From an uncultured Alphaproteobacteria bacterium (GTDB lineage Bacteria > Pseudomonadota > Alphaproteobacteria > HIMB59 > GCA-002718135): a DNA stretch of 64,000 nucleotides. The first letter of the stretch is position 1. Each line of letters begins with the position of its first letter. The translations under genes were made by a program, and so were the position numbers. The stretch covers positions 35,806-99,805 of the forward strand of contig CACJRM010000001.1 of the NCBI GenBank assembly GCA_902595805.1, read 5' to 3'. Below are positions 26,959 to 36,962 of the stretch, piece by piece. The notes beneath the pieces are model-generated. The model made no database searches, was not told the origin of the DNA, and saw only the letters and a program-made list of their open reading frames with translations.

Positions 26959-29900
26959 ATGAGAGTATTTGTAATTATTTTATTCTTTTTTTATTCACTT
27001 CATTTATTTGCTGAATTACCGAGTGGAAGTACAACGATATCAGGTGATGTTTCACTTACTACTGATGATCAGACGCTGACAATTCAACAGCAATCAGACC
27101 AAGCTATCATAGAATGGAATAGTTTTAACATTGGAGAAAATAATACAGTTACTTTTAATCAACCTTCTGCAGCTGCTAGTGCACTTAATAGAGTCATTTC
27201 TGGCAATCCAACAACATTAGCTGGTGTACTAAATGCCAATGGTAAAGTTTTTGTTGTGAATGAAAACGGCGTCTATTTTACACCTACGTCAACAATCAAC
27301 GCTCATTCATTTGCTGCGTCCACGCTTGCTTTATCTAATGATGATTTTCTTAGTAATAAATTATTATTTAAATTAGACGATGTAGATAATATTTTTTCTT
27401 CAATCGTTCATAAAGGTTCTATTACTACTTTGGATGGAGGCTTTACTGCTCTCTTAGGTGGTGCCATTGATAGTGAAGGTACTATTAATGCTAATCTTGG
27501 TAAAATTGGAATAGGGGCTGGAAAAGAAATTACGTTAGACTTGAGTGGTGATAAATTTTTACAAGTAAGCGTTCCATTGAGTGAAGCGATAACGTTACTC
27601 GATCAAAATGCTGAAGAATTAAATACCATTATCAATCATGCAGGAACATCAACGGGAAATAGAATTGACATTGATGTTGGTGCTGCCAAAAATGTTGTTC
27701 AGCGTGCTGTTAACATTCCCGGTAATCTTGTTGCAACTACGGCTTCACAACAAAACGGTGTCATTACTCTTGGAAGTGGAAGCGACATTGTTGTTGCAGG
27801 AAACTTAACAGCAAAAGAGGGTGGTAACATTAATGTAGAGGGAGACTTTTTATCTTTTGGTGGAGAAGTTAACGTATCTGGAACAAATGCAGGCGCAATA
27901 AATTTAAATAGTACTGGAGAAATTTCATTAGGTGGTAATTTAAATGCTTCTTCTACTAGTAATGATGGCGGTGATATAAATATTAAATCTGAGTATAAAA
28001 TTGTTCAAAGTTACGGCAGTGAAATTAATTCATCAGGAAATACCAATGGTGGTGATATTCTTTTATCCGCACCAAATATTATGTCTTCTGGTTCAGTTTC
28101 CGCAAAAGGAAACCAACAAGGTGGATATATTGACATAGAGTCAGCTGGATATATTCGTTTATTATCTTCTAAGATTGATGTTGCAGGCAATACCCAAGGT
28201 GGTTTAGTTCGTATTGGTGGAGAGTTTCAAGGCAATAATAATTTAACAAGAACGGAAGAACAACAAAATGTTTTTGTTGATAGATGGGGTGAAAGACGAT
28301 CGCTCACAAATGCAAAAACAGTTTTAGTCTCGGACGGTTCTAGTATTGATATATCATCCTCTAATGGGAAAGCCGGTACAGCAATTATTTGGAGTGATCA
28401 GGAAACCACCATGCTTGGTAATATTGATGCAACAGGAACAACAGGTGGCGCAGTTGAAATTTCTTCGAAAGATACCTTACGCCATGTGGGATTATCAAAT
28501 GTTAATATATCAGAAGGTGGTCATTTATTACTTGATCCAAAAAATATAACTGTTGGAACAGGTGTAACATCACAAAATTGGATCTATCGTGGTTTGATCG
28601 GACACGATTATTCAGTTGCATCAACAAATGATGTTGGTGAAGCAAACTTACAAAAAAATGATAATTTTGGATCAGATGTTACCATTAGTGATGATGCTAC
28701 TTTAATGGCAGTTGGCGCAAGGCACGGGGATGGATCAACATATGCACAGGATTCTGGAGAGGTATATTTATACAAATTTGATGATGGTGATTTTACGAAT
28801 GCTACACTCATGGGTCGCATAGGAAAGGGATATACAGGAAGTAAAAACGTAGATATCAGTTCTCTTACTAAAGATGATAAATTTGGACGATCTGTATCTT
28901 TTGATAGTACCGGTAAACGATTAGCAGTTGGAGCTACGGGTGATGATGGTAAAAATAATGGAACTAAATCAGCAGGTGCTGTTTATTTAATTACCTTTGA
29001 TGATACATCATATACAAATGGTCAAGTTGTAGGCACAATAGGTGCAGGTTATACAGGATCTAAAAATGTCAATTTATTTAAGCAGAGTTTAAATGAAAGT
29101 ACTGTAATTGAGAAATTTGATATGTTTGGAATGAGCGTAGCTTTGGATGGCGATGCTGATGTTTTGGCAGTCGGGGTTTATGCTGATCAAGGTTATGATG
29201 AGAGAGGAAATGGTGTTGCAAATTCAATAACGAAATCTGGTTCGGTCTTTATGATTTCTTTTGACGACACAGAATTTTCGGGAGGTAAGGTCGTGTCTCG
29301 AATAGGTAATGGTTATAGGTATGATACAACTGGTTGTTATGAAACTCAGAAATGTGCATCATTTGAAAATGATTTTAATACACGGAGTGTTCCTGAACTC
29401 AAACAAGATGCAGAAGATCATTTTGGAAGATCGGTATCTTTAAATCATGATGGATCTTTACTTGCAGTTGGAAAGGAAAAAGATGACGGTAAAGATAATT
29501 CAACAAAAGATGCTGGAGCGGTTCAGTTATTTAAATTTATGAATGGAGGCAGTATTGTATCTGCTGCAACTGGAAAAGCTACTTATGTTGGAACTATTGG
29601 TAATGGTTATGATTATCTAGATACTAGTTTTCAGAATGGTGATAAATTTGGAACCTCGGTGGCATTTGATAAGGATGCTAATCGTTTAGCTGCTACCTTT
29701 AATGATAAATCATCTCCTAATAATAATGCTAAGCCTGGTGCTGTAAATTTATATACATTAACTGCTAATTTAGCATCTGCAACTTTAGTAGGAACCATTG
29801 GTGATGGTTATGACGCAGAAGATGAGGATGTAGATTTAAATAGTTCTCTTGATGCAAAAGATTTGTTTGGAGAAGGTGTAGATTTGAATGAAACAGGTAG

Positions 29901-32217
29901 TCGCCTTGTTGTTTCAAGTATGTTGGCAAAAGGAAAGAATAATGCAAAGAATGGTAGCGGTGAAGTTATGCTTATTAAATTTGATGATAATGATTTTACC
30001 AATGGTAGTCTTTATGGAAGGATTGGTAGTGGATACGGTAGCGCAGGAGGTAACTCATTAGATATTCAAACAGTTCTAGATGCTAATGATCAATTTGGTA
30101 GAGGTATATCTTTAGATCGTGATGGAGATAGAATGGCTGTAACTGCCACCTTGGATGATGGAGATAATAATAATAATAACGATGAAGGAGCGGTATATTT
30201 ATTTACATTTGATGATACAAATTTTTCTAACCCTACTCTTAAAGGAAGAATTGGAGAAGGGTATACAGGAGTCTACAGTTTAGACTTAGATTTAATTGAA
30301 AATGCTAGAGGATGGCGAGTAGCTTTAGACGGAGACGGTGACAGACTAGTTTTCTCACAAAGAGACGCTACTTCAGGTTCAACTGATGCAACAGGAGCTG
30401 TCTATACGGTAAAATTTGATGATACCGATTTTACTAATCCTACTCATGTCGGCAAAATTGGACAAAGTTTTACCTCATCAAGTAGTAATTTATCAATAAG
30501 TACTCTAGGGGCAAATGATATGTTTAGTTCACTAGCTTTAACTGATGATGGATCACGTCTTGTCGTTGGTGCTCAAAAAGATGATGGAAGCGGTGATAGT
30601 ACTACCGACACTGGAGCTGTATATTTAATTACATTTGATCAAACAACAAATAGTAATGGTGATCCATCAACTGATTTTGATAATCCTACCCATGTCGGCA
30701 CTTTAGGGTCTGGGTACACAACTTTAGCCAAAAGTTTAAATTTAAGTTCAATTTTAGATGATAATGATCAATTTGGTGGTCATGTTGGATTAACAAAGGA
30801 TGGTAAAATTTTAGCAGTAGGAGCGCAAAACGATGATGGTTATGGAAACAACACTGCTAATGGAGGTGCAGTTCACCTTTTCACCTTTGATGACTCAGAT
30901 TTTACTAATGCAACCTATACTGCATCTATAGGAAATAATTATGAGGGTAATGGTGGAAAAGATTACGATACATCAGGTATTTCTGGTTGGAGAGCAGCTC
31001 AAGTAGCTATTGACGGTGATGGAAACCGTCTCGCAATTGGTCACCATAATGAAGAAGATGTACGTATATTTGGATTTCAGGATACATCTTTAAATGGAGC
31101 TAGTTTACAATTTACTATTGGAATTGGTCAAACTGGTAGTAACTCGGTTAATGCTGCTTCTCACGGTGTAGAAGATGGTGATGGATTTCCAAACGTTATA
31201 GCTTTGAATGATACAGGAACATTAATGGCTGTAGGATCAACTACTGATGATGGATTTAATAACGGGGGATCAAATAATGGTGCAGTATATCTATGGTCTG
31301 ATACAATTATGCGTGGAGCTACCTCTTACACGGATTTTGCAAGTGATGATGTAGTTATCAACAAAACAGAATTAGAAGAATTTTTAAATAACGGTGTTGA
31401 TGTTACACTTCAAGCAAATACAGATATTACGATTAGCTCTGCTATTAGTGTCACAGGAACTGGAAATTTAAGTCTTCATGCTGGAAGAGATGTTAATGTT
31501 AATAGCAATATTAGTACAGCAGCTAATTTAGAGATTATTGCAAGTGACACAGATTCTAATAATGTTTCTGATAGTGATAGAGATGCTGGAGCAGGAGATG
31601 TTGTTGCAAGTTCTGCAAGCTTAACAGCAGATGATCTCAATATACAACTTCTAGATGGTGGCACATTAACAAATGCAAGTATGGGAGATATTAATCTTTC
31701 AACTGTTACAGCTACAACTGGATCTTTAATGTCAGCTAACTTTACAGTATCAGGTGCTTCGGCAAATGATAAAACATATGATGGAACTACAACGGCCACT
31801 ACAAGTGGTGGCACTATATCGGGTTTAAACTTAACAGGTTCAGATCTTTCTATTAGTTCTTCTGGCAGTTTTGCAGATGCAGATGTTGGCAATGATAAAG
31901 ATGTTACAATAAATTATGAATTATCTGGTTTTACATCAAGTCCAATTACAATAAATGAAAATTCTGGAGCATTAGAAGCAATACCAACAGCAAATATTAC
32001 TGCTGGTTTTACCACCCCACCTCTTCCAGGTGTAGCACCAGATGAAGAAAAAGAAAAAATTGTTGTTCAAGAAAAAATAAATAAAGATGTTTTCGATGAC
32101 GTATCTCGAATTGTGTCTTTTATATCTGTTGATGGTGCATCTAATGCAGCACTAATACAAAATGAATTTATTACATCTTTTCCTCAGGTAGACGCGCTTA
32201 GTATTCAAAGACTATAA
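26959..32217 (+). CDS. TpsA-type exoprotein: haemagglutination-activity domain, FG-GAP-like repeats and YDG domain
   Basis: A 1,752-aa secreted protein. Residues 1-20 are a signal peptide. Residues about 24-135 are the TPS/haemagglutination-activity domain (WNSFNIGENNTVTFNQP, VLNANGKVFVVNENGV), followed by a beta-helix-like region rich in GGxI/GGNI repeats to about residue 540. Residues about 555-1,455 (DNA about 28615-31310) hold about twelve repeats of 65-95 aa built on FGxSVxLDxxGxRLAVGA, DDGxxN, GAVYLxxFDD and GxIGxGYTG, resembling FG-GAP/beta-propeller repeats. A YDG-type domain (NDKTYDGTTTAT) lies near residue 1,600. It should be exported by the TpsB encoded immediately downstream and act at the cell surface or outside, as an adhesin or other exoprotein. 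Confidence 0.88.
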   Translation: MRVFVIILFFFYSLHLFAELPSGSTTISGDVSLTTDDQTLTIQQQSDQAIIEWNSFNIGENNTVTFNQPSAAASALNRVISGNPTTLAGVLNANGKVFVVNENGVYFTPTSTINAHSFAASTLALSNDDFLSNKLLFKLDDVDNIFSSIVHKGSITTLDGGFTALLGGAIDSEGTINANLGKIGIGAGKEITLDLSGDKFLQVSVPLSEAITLLDQNAEELNTIINHAGTSTGNRIDIDVGAAKNVVQRAVNIPGNLVATTASQQNGVITLGSGSDIVVAGNLTAKEGGNINVEGDFLSFGGEVNVSGTNAGAINLNSTGEISLGGNLNASSTSNDGGDINIKSEYKIVQSYGSEINSSGNTNGGDILLSAPNIMSSGSVSAKGNQQGGYIDIESAGYIRLLSSKIDVAGNTQGGLVRIGGEFQGNNNLTRTEEQQNVFVDRWGERRSLTNAKTVLVSDGSSIDISSSNGKAGTAIIWSDQETTMLGNIDATGTTGGAVEISSKDTLRHVGLSNVNISEGGHLLLDPKNITVGTGVTSQNWIYRGLIGHDYSVASTNDVGEANLQKNDNFGSDVTISDDATLMAVGARHGDGSTYAQDSGEVYLYKFDDGDFTNATLMGRIGKGYTGSKNVDISSLTKDDKFGRSVSFDSTGKRLAVGATGDDGKNNGTKSAGAVYLITFDDTSYTNGQVVGTIGAGYTGSKNVNLFKQSLNESTVIEKFDMFGMSVALDGDADVLAVGVYADQGYDERGNGVANSITKSGSVFMISFDDTEFSGGKVVSRIGNGYRYDTTGCYETQKCASFENDFNTRSVPELKQDAEDHFGRSVSLNHDGSLLAVGKEKDDGKDNSTKDAGAVQLFKFMNGGSIVSAATGKATYVGTIGNGYDYLDTSFQNGDKFGTSVAFDKDANRLAATFNDKSSPNNNAKPGAVNLYTLTANLASATLVGTIGDGYDAEDEDVDLNSSLDAKDLFGEGVDLNETGSRLVVSSMLAKGKNNAKNGSGEVMLIKFDDNDFTNGSLYGRIGSGYGSAGGNSLDIQTVLDANDQFGRGISLDRDGDRMAVTATLDDGDNNNNNDEGAVYLFTFDDTNFSNPTLKGRIGEGYTGVYSLDLDLIENARGWRVALDGDGDRLVFSQRDATSGSTDATGAVYTVKFDDTDFTNPTHVGKIGQSFTSSSSNLSISTLGANDMFSSLALTDDGSRLVVGAQKDDGSGDSTTDTGAVYLITFDQTTNSNGDPSTDFDNPTHVGTLGSGYTTLAKSLNLSSILDDNDQFGGHVGLTKDGKILAVGAQNDDGYGNNTANGGAVHLFTFDDSDFTNATYTASIGNNYEGNGGKDYDTSGISGWRAAQVAIDGDGNRLAIGHHNEEDVRIFGFQDTSLNGASLQFTIGIGQTGSNSVNAASHGVEDGDGFPNVIALNDTGTLMAVGSTTDDGFNNGGSNNGAVYLWSDTIMRGATSYTDFASDDVVINKTELEEFLNNGVDVTLQANTDITISSAISVTGTGNLSLHAGRDVNVNSNISTAANLEIIASDTDSNNVSDSDRDAGAGDVVASSASLTADDLNIQLLDGGTLTNASMGDINLSTVTATTGSLMSANFTVSGASANDKTYDGTTTATTSGGTISGLNLTGSDLSISSSGSFADADVGNDKDVTINYELSGFTSSPITINENSGALEAIPTANITAGFTTPPLPGVAPDEEKEKIVVQEKINKDVFDDVSRIVSFISVDGASNAALIQNEFITSFPQVDALSIQRL

Positions 32218-33900
32218 ATGAGATATTTTTTATCTTTTATCTTTTTTATTTCTATTTCATTCATGTCATATCCTGGTTTGACAAATACTGGTAATTATAT
32301 TGTTTATGAAACAGGTTTAGTTGTACCACCTGGAGCAGAAAATATTTCATTTAATTTTGTTGGAATTGAAATTGAAAATGAAATCGAAGACATGATTGAG
32401 TTTCGTAAAAATTTATTTAGCTCAAAAATTTTTAAAACAATAACATTAAAAGATTTTTATAATTTACTGATTGCATTAGAGCAATTGTATGTTTTAAATG
32501 GATATTTTTTAACGCGTTTTATTGTTCCACCTCAAACAATTGAACAAAATACTAAAATAAAAGCTATTGTTTTTCCTGGTAAAATTGAATCAATTGATTA
32601 CTCACAATTAGATAAACGTATTTCAAAACCAATAAAGAAATATTTCGATAAACTCGTTGGTATTAAAGGGTTAGAATATCCTGCTATTGAAAAATCGATC
32701 ATTAAATCACGAGAATTACCAGGTGTTGAATTAGAAACAACAATCAAGGCAGGAGAAGAACCTGGAACATCTTCACTACAACTAAATGCTGAACACGAAT
32801 TAGTAAGTGGTTATTTTACCTATTCAAATGGATTATCAGAAACAGCAGGAAAAGATCAGTTTACTTCTTATGTTAGTCTTAATAGCCCATTTGGTTATGG
32901 AGAAAATCTTTATGCAGCCTACGTCTTAGATCCTGAAAATAGTGTTAATGTTCCAATAGATGATACTGAAATAATTAAACGAACAGATTTTCGAGAAGCA
33001 TATCTTGTTGGTGGTAAAGTTCCAATTTTTGCCTCAGACTTTTCTGTTTTTGGTGCTATTAATGAATCTTATTCAGAACCTAACGGATTGAATAAAAAAG
33101 GAGAATTCAAACAAATAAACCTTGGTCTTGAATATCAAATAAAAAATACGCGGCTTATAAAAAATAATCTTTCATTAGATTGGCAATGGATTAAGGAAAG
33201 AGAACATCGAACATTATCTTTCCTCACAAATGATACCTTTTATGATGAATACAATGCTCTTGAGTTAAAATATACGACGACTAACTTATCTTTCTTAGAT
33301 ACGTTTTCTCTTAAAGGTAGTTCAGCTTTAAAGTTTGGCACTCCGATCTATACTAATAAAACATCAGATACTAAAACATTATCCCGTGTGGGCTCCACTT
33401 TAAATTTTATTAAATGGAATAGTGATATTAATTTGAATAGGCAAATATTTAGAGAGTATTTATTGAACACACGTTTTGTTTTTCAAAAACTTGTAAGTGA
33501 TAGAGGTTTAATTAATTCAGAACAAATAAATATAACAGGACCAGGTCAAATGTCTGGTTTTGAATCAGGTAATATGTCTGGTGATCAAGGCTTATTTTTG
33601 CGAACAGAATTGAGTAGGCCCTTGTATCCCTTTTCAGAAGATGACGAAGATAAAAGGGAAGAGTCTATACGTATTGAACCGTATATCCATCTTGGTGTTG
33701 GTGCTACCTACTATAAAAGACCAGCCTCAGGTGAGTTCAGTCGAACAGAAGTAGCAAGTGGAGGGTACGGTGTTAAAATTAAAATTCCTCTTAATTCTAA
33801 TAGTCTTGATATTAGTTTTGAAGTAGCAGAAGCTGATAAAAGTATTGAGGGGACTACTTCTAGACCTGTGTATTTACTTAATACCACATTTTCATTCTAA
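32218..33900 (+). CDS. TpsB/FhaC-type outer-membrane secretion pore
   Basis: A 560-aa protein with a signal peptide (FLSFIFFISISFMSY), a periplasmic POTRA region (about residues 35-180; LEQLYVLNGYFLTRFIVPPQ then GKIESIDYSQLD) and a C-terminal 16-strand-type barrel of the ShlB/FhaC/HecB family ending with an aromatic terminal residue (NTTFSF). It is the partner transporter for the TpsA protein, starting at the base after its stop. TpsB proteins thread unfolded TpsA through the outer membrane after recognising the N-terminal TPS domain. Confidence 0.9.
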   Translation: MRYFLSFIFFISISFMSYPGLTNTGNYIVYETGLVVPPGAENISFNFVGIEIENEIEDMIEFRKNLFSSKIFKTITLKDFYNLLIALEQLYVLNGYFLTRFIVPPQTIEQNTKIKAIVFPGKIESIDYSQLDKRISKPIKKYFDKLVGIKGLEYPAIEKSIIKSRELPGVELETTIKAGEEPGTSSLQLNAEHELVSGYFTYSNGLSETAGKDQFTSYVSLNSPFGYGENLYAAYVLDPENSVNVPIDDTEIIKRTDFREAYLVGGKVPIFASDFSVFGAINESYSEPNGLNKKGEFKQINLGLEYQIKNTRLIKNNLSLDWQWIKEREHRTLSFLTNDTFYDEYNALELKYTTTNLSFLDTFSLKGSSALKFGTPIYTNKTSDTKTLSRVGSTLNFIKWNSDINLNRQIFREYLLNTRFVFQKLVSDRGLINSEQINITGPGQMSGFESGNMSGDQGLFLRTELSRPLYPFSEDDEDKREESIRIEPYIHLGVGATYYKRPASGEFSRTEVASGGYGVKIKIPLNSNSLDISFEVAEADKSIEGTTSRPVYLLNTTFSF

Positions 33901-33906
33901 AAATTT

Positions 33907-35226
33907 ATGATAAAAACATCTCACATAATGAAAATTTTTACGATAATTATCTTGAAGATCATATTATTTTACTCAACCTTTGTGAGCGCAGAAGTTAAAA
34001 TTGCTGCCCTTTATGCAGAAAGTGGTCCTGTTAGTGAAATTGCTGAATCAATTGCAGAAGCAAAAAGAGTTGCTGTAGAAACAATTAATGCGGATGGTAT
34101 TGGTATTGTAGGAAGAGGCCTCATCTCTATTGATAGCATTGATTCAGGATGTGATCCTAGAAAAACAGAAGATAGTTTAAATGACTATTTAAAAAAAAAT
34201 GACCCTGAAATTCTTTTAGGGCCGACGTGCTCAACAAGTGCTGTTAGAGTAATAGAGAAAGTTACTATTCCAGAAAAAATATTAACGATCTCTTCTTCAG
34301 CAAGTTACCCTCTACTCTCAACAATTGAAGATAATGATCTATTTTTTAGAACCATTCCTTCTGATATTCAGCAATCAACCTCTATTGCCAATTATCTTCT
34401 ATCCAAGAATATCAGAGAAATAATTCTTCTTTACGGTGATGATAATTATAATTCTACACTGGCTCAAAATTTTTTAAAAGTTTACACTGAACAAGAAGGT
34501 ATAGTGTTATTTAATACTTTACTGACAGACAAAACAGTTATTAATCAAAACTTCATCAATACATTTGTTGATATTGCCATAGAGAATGATCAACCAGGTT
34601 TAGTTATGTTTCTTCATGGAAATGAGAGAACAGTCAATTTACTTGAACAGTTTACCAATACTGTTTTAAGCAGATTACAAGAATTAGGAACCTCAGGAAT
34701 TTTTAAACATCATTATGGTTCTGATAGTATGTTAACCAATGAAGTTAAAGATTTAATTTATTCGTATATTCCAATTCAATTAAACGAAAATACAACTATT
34801 GTTGCCCAAGCAACTTCACAAAGCTCAGAAGAATTTCAAACATACGCAAATATTATGTTGAATGCAGGCGTTGATCCCAATTCTCCCTACTCCGCTATAA
34901 GTTTTGACACTATGATGCTAGCAGCTTTGGCACTACAACATCAGGCACACAATAATATTGCAAAGGAAGATTTATCGAAAAGTTTAGTTAGTGTTGCAAA
35001 TCCACCAGGAATTAAAATGGGACCTGGAAGTTGGGAAGCTGCTCGTGCTTTACTTGTTCGAGGTGTCGAAATTAATTATGAAGGTGTGTCAGGATCATTA
35101 GACTTTGATATTAATGGTGATGTAGAGGGCATGTATTCTTTGAATCAAGTTACGGAAGATAATCTTTGGGCAGTAGAACGCCTAGAAAAACTACATCCTT
35201 TCGAACCTAGAATTATAATTGATTAA
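33907..35226 (+). CDS. Periplasmic ligand-binding protein, Leu/Ile/Val-binding (type I PBP) fold
   Basis: A 439-aa exported protein with a signal peptide (best start may be the Met at 33928: IFTIIILKIILFYSTFVSA). The mature part is a type I periplasmic binding fold: KIAALYAESGPVSEIAESIAEAKRVAVETIN, then ILLGPTCSTSAVRVIEKVTI and TISSSASYPLLSTIEDNDLFFRTIPSDIQQ, typical of branched-chain amino acid/amide binding proteins. No ABC permease genes are adjacent, so it may act with a distant transporter or as a sensor. It begins 6 bp after the TpsB gene, suggesting one transcript with the secretion locus. Confidence 0.82.
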   Translation: MIKTSHIMKIFTIIILKIILFYSTFVSAEVKIAALYAESGPVSEIAESIAEAKRVAVETINADGIGIVGRGLISIDSIDSGCDPRKTEDSLNDYLKKNDPEILLGPTCSTSAVRVIEKVTIPEKILTISSSASYPLLSTIEDNDLFFRTIPSDIQQSTSIANYLLSKNIREIILLYGDDNYNSTLAQNFLKVYTEQEGIVLFNTLLTDKTVINQNFINTFVDIAIENDQPGLVMFLHGNERTVNLLEQFTNTVLSRLQELGTSGIFKHHYGSDSMLTNEVKDLIYSYIPIQLNENTTIVAQATSQSSEEFQTYANIMLNAGVDPNSPYSAISFDTMMLAALALQHQAHNNIAKEDLSKSLVSVANPPGIKMGPGSWEAARALLVRGVEINYEGVSGSLDFDINGDVEGMYSLNQVTEDNLWAVERLEKLHPFEPRIIID

Positions 35227-35767
35227 GAAATTAATTATTATTGTACTGACTTTTATTTATTCTTTATCAACTAATGCTAATTCAGATTATGTAAAGGTAT
35301 TAAAACAAAACAATAAATTAATATTTATTCGACATGCTCTAGCTCCTGGTAATGGAGATCCTGATAATTTTGATATTTTTGATTGTTCTACTCAGCGGAA
35401 TCTTAATAGTGTTGGTAAAGAGCAATCTATCGAATTAGGTAAATTTTTTGATACAAACGATATCTCTATAGATTTAGTTTTATCTAGTGAATGGTGTCGT
35501 TGTAAAGAAACAGCAAATCTAGCATTCCAAAAATTTGAAACCTTTGATGCTCTTAATTCGTTTTATGATCCAAAATTTTACAAAAATAAAGAGCCACAAC
35601 TTAAGAAATTAATTAATTTTATAAATAATTTAGAAAATGAAGGTAATATAGTATTCGTTACACACTACGTAGTAATCGCTGCTATCTTTGGTCAGGCAGT
35701 AACTTCCGGTGAAATATTAATAGCTGATCGAAATCTTAATGTCGTTGGAAGAATAAAAGATTATTAA
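35219..35767 (+). CDS. Exported histidine phosphatase-superfamily protein
   Basis: A 182-aa protein starting at a TTG that overlaps the previous stop by 8 bp. The N terminus is a likely signal peptide (KKLIIIVLTFIYSLSTNANS). The phosphohistidine motif is LIFIRHALAPG, the second conserved part LVLSSEWCRCKETANLAF, and the second catalytic His is in FVTHYVVIAA. These features define branch-1/2 histidine phosphatases; the substrate is unknown. It closes the TpsA-TpsB-binding-protein run and is convergent with ccrM (4-bp overlap of 3' ends). Confidence 0.82.
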   Translation: MIKKLIIIVLTFIYSLSTNANSDYVKVLKQNNKLIFIRHALAPGNGDPDNFDIFDCSTQRNLNSVGKEQSIELGKFFDTNDISIDLVLSSEWCRCKETANLAFQKFETFDALNSFYDPKFYKNKEPQLKKLINFINNLENEGNIVFVTHYVVIAAIFGQAVTSGEILIADRNLNVVGRIKDY

Positions 35768-36834
35768 TTTAGTTTATCTTTACGGTAATTAGATCGTATT
35801 TCATCTAGTAGGATTGATTTAGACTTATCTTTTACATGCCAAAAATCCCATCCATTACAACTTGGTAGTCCTTGTATCTTTGCTCCCATTTGATGAATAG
35901 AACCTTTTAAATCTTTTATTTTAAGTGTTCCATCAATACTAACCGTTGCTTTAAAGCGTTCTTTTTTATCAGTTAATACAGCACCAGGTGGAATAATTCC
36001 TTGCTCGACTAATTCACCAAAAGGAACTTTTGGTAACTCTTTTCTGCTCTTAGCAATAGTTACAACTTCTTCTTTCAATACTTTAGTTTTCTTTAACCGT
36101 TCTTTTGAAAGTTTGACATAATCTTTATCTTTTTCTATGCCAATAAAATTACGTTGTAATTTTTTTGCAACAACCGCAGTTGTTCCACTTCCAGAAAATG
36201 GATCAAGAATAAGGTCACCTTTGTTTGTTGAGGCTAATAAAATTCGGTAGAGGAGAGCTTCTGGTTTTTGTGTTGGGTGTGATCGTTGATTGTTATCTTT
36301 ACGTAATCTTTCTTTTCCTGAACAAATAGGAATATACCAGTCACTTCGCATTTGTTTTCCTTCATTTAGTTCTTTGAGGTTTTGGTAATTGAATGTGTAT
36401 TTTGCCTCTCTTGACGTTGTGCACCATAAAAGTGTTTCATGAGCATTTGTGAAACGTGTACCACGAAAGTTTGGCATAGGATTTGTTTTATGCCAAATAA
36501 TATCATTTAAAATCCATAAGCCTTCATCTTGGATTGTTGAACCTACACGTAAAATATTATGATAACTCCCTATCACCCACAGCGCTCCACCTTTTTTTAA
36601 TACTCTTTTACATTCACTAAGCCACGCATAGGTAAATTGATCATATTCTTGATACGTACTAAATTTATCCCAATCTTGTGTAACCGCTTCGACAGTTGTT
36701 TGATCTGGTCTGTATAATGTATCTTTTAATTGAAGATTGTATGGCGGATCAGCAAAAATAAGATCGATCGAATGATCTTTTAGTTTTTTCATTTCCTTAA
36801 TTGAATCGCCTAAAATGATCTGATTTTTCTTCAT
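35764..36834 (-). CDS. ccrM: Cell-cycle DNA adenine methyltransferase CcrM (GANTC)
   Basis: A 356-aa beta-class N6-adenine methyltransferase. Motif IV is IFADPPYNLQL near residue 30, motif I (AdoMet) is DPFSGSGTTAVVA near residue 220, and QRSHPTQKPEALL precedes it. The C-terminal 85 residues (from about PFGELVEQGIIPPGAVL through NGWDFWHVK) are the extra domain characteristic of alphaproteobacterial CcrM. It methylates GANTC once per replication round and controls cell-cycle genes in Caulobacter. There is no restriction partner. Three GANTC sites lie just upstream of its start. Confidence 0.94.
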   Translation of the reverse strand: MKKNQIILGDSIKEMKKLKDHSIDLIFADPPYNLQLKDTLYRPDQTTVEAVTQDWDKFSTYQEYDQFTYAWLSECKRVLKKGGALWVIGSYHNILRVGSTIQDEGLWILNDIIWHKTNPMPNFRGTRFTNAHETLLWCTTSREAKYTFNYQNLKELNEGKQMRSDWYIPICSGKERLRKDNNQRSHPTQKPEALLYRILLASTNKGDLILDPFSGSGTTAVVAKKLQRNFIGIEKDKDYVKLSKERLKKTKVLKEEVVTIAKSRKELPKVPFGELVEQGIIPPGAVLTDKKERFKATVSIDGTLKIKDLKGSIHQMGAKIQGLPSCNGWDFWHVKDKSKSILLDEIRSNYRKDKLN

Positions 36835-36846
36835 AATTGATAAAAA

Positions 36847-36900
36847 GAATCTTTAAGCAGATATGGAATCAGGTCAATTGAGTTATCAACAGGGGGAATC
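36847..36900 (-). promoter_or_regulatory. Cluster of three GANTC sites upstream of ccrM
   Basis: GAATC (GANTC on both strands) occurs at 36847-36851, 36866-36870 and 36896-36900, all within 66 bp upstream of the ccrM start codon at 36834. In Caulobacter, GANTC sites in the ccrM leader make the gene sensitive to its own methylation state; a similar feedback is plausible here. TTGATA/TTGACC sequences on the minus strand at about 36875-36893 could serve as -35 boxes, but no good -10 stands out. Confidence 0.5.
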
Positions 36901-36937
36901 TTTAGGTAGGGATAACCATTAAATTTGGCTAATAACA

Positions 36938-36962
36938 TAAAAAAAGGGGTCCGTAGACCCCT
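36938..36962 (-). terminator. Intrinsic terminator, minus strand
   Basis: Read on the minus strand: a 7-bp perfect stem AGGGGTC / GACCCCT with a four-base loop, followed by a run of at least eight T. It lies 125 bp downstream of the rnhB stop and upstream of ccrM on the same strand, so it should end the slt-moaB-rnhB transcript and insulate ccrM. Confidence 0.75.

Noticed and set aside
31476..31892. A 138-codon minus-strand frame inside the TpsA gene
   Set aside because: It is antisense to a repetitive, clearly coding region; the low-complexity Val/Pro/Ala-rich translation is typical of a shadow frame.
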